A model generated the notes under the pieces. The model had not been told where the DNA came from. It did not search any database and saw nothing but the letters and a program-made list of their open reading frames with translations. Made by a program: the position numbers and the translations under genes. Shown here in pieces: positions 1 to 4,705 of a DNA stretch of 5,016 bases (the stretch's first letter is position 1; each line of letters begins with the position of its first letter). The stretch comes from an uncultured Clostridia bacterium (lineage in GTDB: Bacteria; Bacillota; Clostridia; Christensenellales; Borkfalkiaceae): assembly GCA_937888935.1 (NCBI GenBank), contig CALARO010000060.1, positions 1-5,016 on the forward strand, given 5' to 3'.

Positions 1-198
1 ATTATTCTGTATGTGCGCGATTTCTCTGCCGATTTTCGTGGATTTTTCGAGATCTTGCCATACTTCCGGCTTTTCCTGCTCGGCTTTCAGTTCTTCGAGC
101 TTTTTCTTTTGATTTTCGAGATCGAGCGCGTACCCCGCTTCGGAAAGCACGCCGCGCATCCCCTGTATTTTTAATCTGTAATCGTCTGCCTTAAACAT
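1..198 (-). CDS. prfB: Peptide chain release factor 2 (RF2), N-terminal part, cut by window edge
   Basis: RF2 recognises UGA and UAA stop codons in the ribosomal A site and triggers release of the finished peptide. Only the first 66 codons are present, covering part of the N-terminal helical domain; the SPF and GGQ motifs would lie outside the window. The translation begins MFKADDYRLKIQGMRG and contains ALDLENQKKKLEEL followed by EQEKPEVWQD. This matches the RF2 pattern of a Leu-Asp step, a charged helix and a P-(E/D)-(V/F)-W motif (from memory: E. coli has LDYDAKKERLEE and LEQPDVWN). The ATG at 198 follows a weak purine-rich stretch (AAGAGA). The gene lies 30 bp downstream of the secA stop with no terminator between, so the two are probably co-transcribed. 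The frame is open throughout: codon 25 is CTC and codon 26 is GAT, where many bacteria have an in-frame TGA and a programmed +1 frameshift. Identity is confident; the lack of frameshift is read directly. Confidence 0.9.
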   Translation of the reverse strand, partial: MFKADDYRLKIQGMRGVLSEAGYALDLENQKKKLEELKAEQEKPEVWQDLEKSTKIGREIAHIQNN

Positions 199-228
199 AA
201 ATTCTCTTGATTTTTCCGTTTGAACGCT

Positions 229-3200
229 TTAATTATTGCCGTTATTTTCGCCGTTATTCGCGTTTTGCCGCTGCGCCTGTGCCTGAGCTTGCGCCGCGCG
301 CGCCTGCGCTTCTTTATACGAAGACATATTTTGAATGGGTTCGGGCATCTGACGGCGGAATACTCTGCGCTCGCCGCTTTGCTGCGCCGTTTGCGGCTTT
401 TGCTGCGCGTTCTGCGTGTTCTGCGTGTTCTGCGCGGGGCGGACGGGTGCGCCGCCGTTTGCACGAAGTTCGATACGCACTTTCAAAAGCACGGAAATCG
501 TGGTGCGCTGAATACGTTCCACCATTTCGTCGAACATGTCGAAGCCTTCTTTTTTATACGAAATAATCGGATCAACCTGCCCGTAAGCACGCAAGCCGAT
601 GCCCTTTCTCAGCTGATCCATCGCGTCGATATGGTCGATCCAGTTGCGATCTACCGTCATCAGAAGCACGCGGCGTTCCACGTCGGAAAAATCCACGCCC
701 ATGGCGGAAATTTCTTCGATTTTCTTCTCATATTCCTTGACGGTTTTCGCCGTGATTTTCTGAATGGCAAGCGGATAATCCCACTTTTCGAGCTTCTCGC
801 GCGTGACGTAATTCGTGCCTTCGGGCAGGAGCTTCGCTTCGAGCGCGGCGTTGAGTTCCGTTTCGTTCCAAAGCTCGGGCATATCGTCTGCATTCACGGC
901 GGAACGCACCACTTCTTCCACGTAATCCGGAATGTATTTCAGCACCTGATCGTGGACGTTTTCGCCCTTTAACACTTTCATACGCTCGGCGTACATCACT
1001 TCGCGCTGCTTATTCATGACGTCGTCGTACTGAAGCACGTTTTTACGGATGCCGAAGTTTCTGCCTTCGATCGCTTTCTGCGCGTTGGCAATGCCACGGG
1101 AAAGCATTCTCGATTGCAGGCAGGTATCTTCGTCGATCTTGAAGAAATTGTACAGCGCTTTCATTCTTTCGCCGCCGAAACGCTTTACAAGATCGTCTTC
1201 AAGGGACAGGAAGAACACGGACATACCGATGTCGCCCTGACGACCCGCGCGCCCGCGAAGCTGATTATCAATACGGCGGGATTCGTGGCGTTCCGTGCCG
1301 ATGATGCAAAGTCCGCCCGCGGCGATCACCTGCTCTTTTTCTTTGTCCGTTTCCGCCTTGTAGTGTTCGTACACCTTTTTATAGCGATCGCGAAGCGCAA
1401 GAATCTTATCGTCGACGTCGGTGATATACGTGCTGACGGCGAGTTCGATGTCTTCGTGCGCCGCGCCTTCTTCGCGAAGGCGTTTTTTCGCAAGGTACTC
1501 GGGGTTGCCGCCGAGCAGAATATCCGTGCCGCGCCCCGCCATGTTGGTGGCGATCGTCACCGCGCCGTATCTGCCCGCCTGCGCCACGATTTCCGCTTCG
1601 CGTTCGTGGTTCTTCGCGTTTAAAATGTTGTGTTTTACGCCGTTTTTATGGAGCAGTCGCGAAATCTCTTCCGATTTATCCACCGAAGCCGTACCCACAA
1701 GCACCGGTTGCCCGCTCTTGTTTCTTTCGATAATTTCCTGCACGATGGCGCGCTTTTTGCCGTCGATCGTGGAATACACCATATCGGGCAGGTCGATACG
1801 CTTGATCGGCTTGTTGGTGGGGATTTCGATAACGTCCAGCGAGTAAATCGTGCGGAATTCCGCTTCTTCCGTTTTCGCCGTACCCGTCATGCCCGAAAGC
1901 TTGCCGTACAAACGGAAATAATTCTGGAAAGTGATGGTGGCGTACGTCTTATTCTCGCTTCTGACTTCCACGCCTTCTTTCGCTTCGATTGCCTGATGAA
2001 GTCCGTCGGAATAGCGACGCCCGATCATCAATCTGCCCGTAAATTCGTCTACGATGATCACTTCGCCGTCGTTAACGATATAATCTTCGTCGCGCTTGAA
2101 AAGCTTGTGCGCTTTGAGCGCCTGCTGGATATGATGGTTTAAATCGGCGTGCGCGATTTCCGCAATGTTGTCGATATGGAAAAATCTTTCCGCTTTCTGC
2201 GCGCCCGAATCGGTAAGTTCCACCGTTTTATCTTTGCGGTTTACGATATAATCCCAATCTTTGTTCTTCGCGAGCGCCTTTTTGCCTTCGGGGGCGTTCT
2301 GCGCGGCGATACGGCGTTTTTCTTCCTGCTCCGCTTCGTAATTCGCCTGCTCTTCGAGCGACATTTTCGTGTAGTCTACGTACTCTTCTTCGGATTCTTC
2401 GTCTTCCGCGGCGGCTTCCGCAAGGGCCTTTTTATTCTTCTTTTTGCCCTTATTCTCTTTCGCGGCTTCGCGCGCGGCGCGGAAAGCTTCGTCTTCTTCC
2501 TCTTTCAGCTCGTCGTCGAAACCGCCCGAAAGCGTGCGCACGAATCTATCTACCTGCACGTACAGATCGGAAGATTTTTCGCCCTTGCCCGAAATGATCA
2601 GCGGGGTACGCGCTTCGTCGATTAAAATCGAGTCCACTTCGTCTACAATGGCGAACGACAAATCGCGCTGCACCATTTTGGTGAGATCGGTTTTTAAATT
2701 ATCGCGCAGATAATCGAAGCCGAATTCGTTGTTCGTGCCGTAGACGATATCCGATTGATAAGCGGCGCGCTTCTGATCGTCGTCCATGCCCGGCACTACC
2801 ACGCCCACGGTAAGTCCCATGAATTTATGCACTTTGCCCATCCACTCGGCGTCGCGCTTGGCAAGGTAGTCGTTTACGGTGACGATATGCACGCTCTTGC
2901 CCGTTAAGGCGTTTAAATACGCGGGAAGCGTTGCCACAAGCGTTTTGCCTTCGCCCGTGCGCATTTCCGCAATCTGTCCCTGATGCAGGCAGATACCGCC
3001 GATTATCTGCACGCGGAAGTGCTTCATATTGAGTACGCGCCATGCCGCTTCGCGAAGCGCGGCGAATGCGTCCGGCAAAATATCGTCGGTGGTTTCGCCC
3101 GCCTTTAAGCGTTCTTTTAATACGTTCGTCTGCGCTTTCAGCGTTTCATCGTCCATCGCGGCGTATTTTGAATCGAGCGCTTCCACGCTGTCCGCGATTT

Positions 3201-3261
3201 TATTAAGCTTTTTAAGGCTGCGCCTGCTGTCGCTGTTTGCTAAAAATCCGAAAATTCCCAT
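229..3261 (-). CDS. secA: Preprotein translocase ATPase SecA, complete, 1010 residues
   Basis: SecA is the cytosolic and membrane-peripheral motor that uses ATP to push unfolded preproteins through SecYEG. Visible parts, in order: Q-motif region with GGICLHQGQIAEM (88-100); Walker A TGEGKT (102-107, K106); NBD1 motif TNNEFGFDYLRDN (176-188); DEVD Walker B (207-210); preprotein cross-linking region from about 221 to 375; IVDEFTGRLMIGRRYSDGLH (403-422); MTGTAKTEEAEF (458-469); NMAGRGTDI (573-581); GTERHESRRIDNQLRGRAGR (655-674); two-helix-finger region around 872-897 (DRNWIDHIDAMDQLRKGIGL). It is longer than typical SecA (about 840-900 residues) because of a charged insertion near 245-334, an NBD2 insertion near 585-647 and a Gln/Asn/Ala-rich tail from about 935. 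No CxC...CC zinc motif ends the protein. The start at 3261 is preferred: GGAG lies 7 bases upstream, and MGIFGFLAN resembles other SecA N-termini. An ATG at 3321 would add 20 unlikely residues and overlap the leader. prfB follows at 30 bp. Confidence 0.97.
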   Translation of the reverse strand: MGIFGFLANSDSRRSLKKLNKIADSVEALDSKYAAMDDETLKAQTNVLKERLKAGETTDDILPDAFAALREAAWRVLNMKHFRVQIIGGICLHQGQIAEMRTGEGKTLVATLPAYLNALTGKSVHIVTVNDYLAKRDAEWMGKVHKFMGLTVGVVVPGMDDDQKRAAYQSDIVYGTNNEFGFDYLRDNLKTDLTKMVQRDLSFAIVDEVDSILIDEARTPLIISGKGEKSSDLYVQVDRFVRTLSGGFDDELKEEEDEAFRAAREAAKENKGKKKNKKALAEAAAEDEESEEEYVDYTKMSLEEQANYEAEQEEKRRIAAQNAPEGKKALAKNKDWDYIVNRKDKTVELTDSGAQKAERFFHIDNIAEIAHADLNHHIQQALKAHKLFKRDEDYIVNDGEVIIVDEFTGRLMIGRRYSDGLHQAIEAKEGVEVRSENKTYATITFQNYFRLYGKLSGMTGTAKTEEAEFRTIYSLDVIEIPTNKPIKRIDLPDMVYSTIDGKKRAIVQEIIERNKSGQPVLVGTASVDKSEEISRLLHKNGVKHNILNAKNHEREAEIVAQAGRYGAVTIATNMAGRGTDILLGGNPEYLAKKRLREEGAAHEDIELAVSTYITDVDDKILALRDRYKKVYEHYKAETDKEKEQVIAAGGLCIIGTERHESRRIDNQLRGRAGRQGDIGMSVFFLSLEDDLVKRFGGERMKALYNFFKIDEDTCLQSRMLSRGIANAQKAIEGRNFGIRKNVLQYDDVMNKQREVMYAERMKVLKGENVHDQVLKYIPDYVEEVVRSAVNADDMPELWNETELNAALEAKLLPEGTNYVTREKLEKWDYPLAIQKITAKTVKEYEKKIEEISAMGVDFSDVERRVLLMTVDRNWIDHIDAMDQLRKGIGLRAYGQVDPIISYKKEGFDMFDEMVERIQRTTISVLLKVRIELRANGGAPVRPAQNTQNTQNAQQKPQTAQQSGERRVFRRQMPEPIQNMSSYKEAQARAAQAQAQAQRQNANNGENNGNN
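403..434 (-). repeat. 9-bp tandem repeat coding for Asn-Thr/Ala-Gln in the SecA tail
   Basis: On the plus strand the unit CTGCGTGTT occurs exactly at 412-420 and 421-429, with a one-mismatch copy (CTGCGCGTT) at 403-411 and a partial copy after 429. In the secA frame this gives the QNTQNTQNAQ run near residues 945-953. Short in-frame units like this typically expand and contract by slippage, which suits a disordered tail. Confidence 0.7.
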
Positions 3262-3293
3262 CGTTGATCTCCGCATTGAAAATTTTTGTAACG

Positions 3294-3311
3294 CGCGCGA
3301 AAAAACGCGCG
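3294..3311 (-). other. GC hairpin in the secA 5' leader
   Basis: The plus strand reads CGCGCG, A6, CGCGCG (3294-3311). In the secA transcript this is a 6-bp all-GC stem with a U6 loop, about 33 bases upstream of the start codon and just downstream of the predicted transcription start. The alternating CG run extends to 3292, so the stem can slide. It could stabilise the mRNA or affect translation. No regulatory role can be shown from one sequence. Confidence 0.35.
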
Positions 3312-3327
3312 AATATATCACCTATAT

Positions 3328-3355
3328 ATTTTACAATATTTTGCCTGAAAATCAA
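3328..3355 (-). promoter_or_regulatory. Candidate sigma-A promoter of secA-prfB
   Basis: On the minus strand TTGATT (3355-3350, four of six matches to TTGACA) is followed after 16 bp by TAAAAT (3333-3328, five of six to TATAAT). The expected start near 3321 would give a leader of about 60 bases ending at the secA ribosome binding site. The area is AT-rich, so other pairings are possible, but this is the best spaced one I found. Confidence 0.5.
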
Positions 3356-3445
3356 AGCGTTTTTCGCCGCTTTTCTTATATTTTTCGAAAGGTTTCACTT
3401 TGCGGACGATTTTTCGGGCGGTTTCGGCGTTTTTCGCGGCTTTCT

Positions 3446-3489
3446 TCGGGATTTATTAGGAATTTTTTCGGGATTTATTCGGGATTTTC
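3446..3489. repeat. Short array of about 11-bp tandem units
   Basis: Four consecutive 11-base units can be laid out: TCGGGATTTAT (3446-3456), TAGGAATTTTT (3457-3467), TCGGGATTTAT (3468-3478) and TCGGGATTTTC (3479-3489). Units 1 and 3 are identical; the others differ by one to four bases. The sequence to the left (3414-3445) has further TTCGGG- and TTCGCGG-like blocks at about 10-11 base spacing, suggesting an older decayed array. The spacing is close to one helical turn. It lies between the upstream terminator and the secA promoter. Function unknown. Confidence 0.6.
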
Positions 3490-3557
3490 GCCGCAATATT
3501 TTAAGCCGCATGAAAAACCTGCCACTTTTTTTTGGCGGCGGGCTGATTTTTGCAACG

Positions 3558-3589
3558 AAAAAAGAGTCGGAATTGCTCACGACTCTTTT
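3558..3589 (-). terminator. Rho-independent terminator of the accessory operon
   Basis: A perfect 10-bp inverted repeat, AAAAGAGTCG (3560-3569) and CGACTCTTTT (3580-3589), encloses a 10-base loop. Read on the minus strand the stem ends in a run of six T (3563-3558). It begins 38 bp after the stop of the 233-residue gene, the right place for its terminator. On the plus strand the stem also ends in TTTT, so it may stop transcription in both directions. Confidence 0.85.
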
Positions 3590-3627
3590 AAATATATTGC
3601 CCTGTTTCAAATTATCGACTTTTAACT

Positions 3628-4329
3628 TTAATTATTTCCAGATAAACACCCGGGATATTGAGCATTCTTTGCAGCCAACTGCGCAAATTGCTCACATGTC
3701 CTAATTTTTCTCCATTGATCTCGCAAAAATTTTTCTTCAAACAACCATTTTTCCTGCGTCGCATCAAAATTTTCACGGTAAAAACAATTGATTACATATA
3801 CCAATTCTTGCAAAAAAATAGATCTATGGTTAGAATCATCGTAAAAATTGAAAGGTTTTAAATATATTTTTTGTTTAGCCGCAAAGCTCAAAAAAACGTT
3901 TTTCTTTTCATTCAAGCATTCCGGCCACGATAAATCTCTTTTTTGCACCACTTCAACCATACACAAAAGCAGCATTGCAAGACAATCTCTTGAAACGCAT
4001 TCAGAATTGCTTTCAAAATTATAAACCTGCAATGAAGGATTTTCCGGCTCTTTTTTTGCAAAAGCCTGTAAAAAATAATAAAAATAGCCTGTAAGCCACT
4101 TTTTTTCGCGAGATTTTGCCACTACCAAAACTTTCAATCGGAAATAATCTTTTTCTTCCTCGCTGATGCATGAAAAATATCCATCCATCACTTCATCGTT
4201 GTTTTGAGCATACTCTTCGTAGCATTTCTTGCCCAATTCGGAAAAGAACCAATCATAATCTTTCCCTTTGCAGTCATCGTCAGCAATCACTTCAGGCTTC
4301 GAACCAAAAAGTTTTTTAAATAATCCCAT
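3628..4329 (-). CDS. Hypothetical protein, 233 residues, second gene of the accessory operon
   Basis: I do not recognise this protein. The ATG at 4329 has a good ribosome binding site (AAAGGA, 8-9 bases upstream) and the gene ends 38 bp before a strong terminator, so it is very likely real. It starts MGLFKKLFGSK, a short amphipathic, basic N-terminus of a kind seen in many unrelated bacterial proteins, followed by an acidic DDDC. The rest looks like a mainly helical soluble protein, rich in aromatic residues (YFYYFLQAF at 82-90, W at 27, 78, 135, 195 and 206). It has ten cysteines (20, 36, 54, 111, 116, 123, 138, 182, 212, 228) but no clear CxxC pair, no signal peptide and no convincing membrane helix; the most hydrophobic stretch is around 117-128 (LAMLLLCMVEVV). 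Base composition is clearly lower in GC than secA (21 of 60 at 3721-3780 against 32 of 60 at 1081-1140). It lies 13 bp after the 61-residue gene and is probably co-transcribed with it. No function is assigned. Confidence 0.85.
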   Translation of the reverse strand: MGLFKKLFGSKPEVIADDDCKGKDYDWFFSELGKKCYEEYAQNNDEVMDGYFSCISEEEKDYFRLKVLVVAKSREKKWLTGYFYYFLQAFAKKEPENPSLQVYNFESNSECVSRDCLAMLLLCMVEVVQKRDLSWPECLNEKKNVFLSFAAKQKIYLKPFNFYDDSNHRSIFLQELVYVINCFYRENFDATQEKWLFEEKFLRDQWRKIRTCEQFAQLAAKNAQYPGCLSGNN

Positions 4330-4342
4330 TTTTTTCGTTCCT

Positions 4343-4528
4343 TTATCTCGCGCTATGGCTGCTTAATGTACTACCTTTTTCGTTATAAGTATAGACAGTA
4401 TTTCCATTCTGAACCGAAACACTTCCGCCTGTATAGCCGTGCAATATACCGCTTTTCATAAAAAGCAACTGATTCCGCTCGCCGTATACATACACCGTAT
4501 TACCCTTTTGAACCGCCACACTAATCAT
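4343..4528 (-). CDS. Small internally repeated protein, 61 residues, first gene of the accessory operon
   Basis: This small protein has a strong ribosome binding site: GAGG lies 8 bases before the ATG at 4528. It is built of two copies of a motif 33 residues apart: SVAVQKGNTVYVYGE (3-17) and SVSVQNGNTVYTYNE (36-50), with a linker ending GILHGYTGG. The pattern of alternating Val/Tyr with a Gly-Asn turn suggests two beta-hairpins, as in small beta-repeat proteins. It ends SSHSAR. The style (VYVY...E, then GYTG, then ending SSHS) recalls small uncharacterised proteins I have seen in bacterial accessory regions, but I cannot name a family. There is no signal peptide or membrane segment. It is the first gene after the operator-covered consensus promoter, and the 233-residue gene follows 13 bp later, so the two are likely made together. 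Function unknown; a structural or binding partner of the second protein is a guess from context. Confidence 0.8.
   Translation of the reverse strand: MISVAVQKGNTVYVYGERNQLLFMKSGILHGYTGGSVSVQNGNTVYTYNEKGSTLSSHSAR
4370..4522 (-). repeat. Two-copy repeat inside the 61-residue protein
   Basis: Codons 3-20 (4522-4469) and 36-53 (4423-4370) encode related segments with the shared pattern SV-x-VQ-x-GNTVY-x-Y-x-E, 99 bp apart. The DNA has diverged mainly at third positions (for example GGT AAT ACG GTG against GGA AAT ACT GTC), so the duplication is old and kept at the protein level. Confidence 0.65.
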
Positions 4529-4618
4529 TTGAACACCTCATAAAAAATATTTATTTTAAGTTTCAGAGCAGTTTTTTGAATAATATTTGCTCTTGCAACC
4601 AAAAATACAGATATATTA

Positions 4619-4633
4619 TACCCATATCGGGTA
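4619..4633. promoter_or_regulatory. Operator site 1, dyad TACC-N7-GGTA
   Basis: TACCCATATCGGGTA is the core of a larger perfect palindrome, TATACCC-ATATC-GGGTATA (4617-4635). It lies just downstream of the expected start (about 4637) of the accessory operon promoter, where a bound protein would block initiation or clearance. It has the same half-sites and spacing as sites 2 and 3. The binding protein is inferred to be the XRE protein encoded next door. Confidence 0.7.
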
Positions 4634-4643
4634 TAGCAATATT

Positions 4644-4672
4644 ATTATACTACCATTTTTAGGTATTGTCAA
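4644..4672 (-). promoter_or_regulatory. Consensus sigma-A promoter of the accessory operon
   Basis: On the minus strand TTGACA (4672-4667) and TATAAT (4649-4644) are both perfect matches, separated by the ideal 17 bp. Transcription would begin near 4637 and give a leader of about 108 bases before the 61-residue gene. Unrepressed, this should be a very strong promoter. Its -35 overlaps operator 3, its spacer is occupied by operator 2, and operator 1 follows the start, so it is probably kept off most of the time. Confidence 0.85.
4651..4665. promoter_or_regulatory. Operator site 2, dyad TACC-N7-GGTA
   Basis: TACCATTTTTAGGTA lies wholly within the 17-bp spacer of the accessory operon promoter. 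Its centre is 32 bp from that of site 1 and 20 bp from that of site 3. The AT-rich middle (ATTTTTA) resembles site 3 (GATTTTG). A protein bound here would directly exclude RNA polymerase. Confidence 0.7.
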
Positions 4673-4685
4673 CCGATTTTGGGTA
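4671..4685. promoter_or_regulatory. Operator site 3, dyad AACC-N7-GGTA
   Basis: AACCGATTTTGGGTA overlaps the first two bases of the accessory promoter -35 and ends 20 bp before the ATG of the XRE gene. It is one base off the half-site of sites 1 and 2 (A for T at the first position). Its position near the repressor start suggests it also takes part in autoregulation of that gene. Confidence 0.65.
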
Positions 4686-4705
4686 GTTTTGAGTAAAATT
4701 TTATT

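Larger units (their letters stand above)
3262..3627. other. Intergenic region between secA and the accessory operon
   Basis: This 366-bp stretch holds no gene I can support. It contains, from left to right, the secA ribosome binding site (GGAG ending 7 bases before the ATG), a GC-alternating hairpin, a candidate secA promoter, a T/CG-rich stretch with an array of about 11-bp repeats, a T8 run (3526-3533) beside GGCGGCGGG, and the terminator of the upstream gene. Open frames crossing it are rich in Arg/Lys/Pro or Phe/Arg and run through the terminator, as expected of chance frames. Confidence 0.7.

Noticed and set aside
207..2713. Several long open frames on the plus strand opposite secA
   Set aside because: They are rich in Arg, Phe and His, overlap one another and lie antisense to an intact conserved gene, so they are frame shadows produced by its codon bias.
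3262..3321. A 20-residue longer SecA starting at an ATG at 3321
   Set aside because: The extension MIYSRVFSRALQ... is not SecA-like, would include the leader hairpin and the ribosome binding site of the start at 3261, and would begin at the predicted transcription start.
3510..3540. A second hairpin near the T8 run (CTGCCA...TGGCGG on the plus strand)
   Set aside because: On the plus strand the stem needs a G-U pair and no T-run follows; on the minus strand it has a mismatch. It could be a weak back-up terminator but the evidence is too thin.
3395..3610. A 71-residue minus-strand frame (MKQGNIFKRVV...) after the accessory operon
   Set aside because: It runs straight through the operon terminator, and its Lys/Pro/Arg-rich second half simply translates the 11-bp repeat region.
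3029..3704. Plus-strand frames crossing the secA upstream region
   Set aside because: Phe/Arg-rich, overlapping the 5' end of secA and the 3' end of the 233-residue gene, with no convincing ribosome binding site.
4565..4593. Inverted repeat AGAGCA...TGCTCT in the leader of the accessory operon
   Set aside because: Only 6 bp with a 17-base AT-rich loop and no T-run, within chance expectation for such sequence; no riboswitch or attenuator pattern is visible.
4615..4620. A second TATAAT on the minus strand downstream of the main accessory promoter
   Set aside because: No usable -35 at 15-18 bp spacing and no extended -10 TG; the first promoter is perfect and sufficient.
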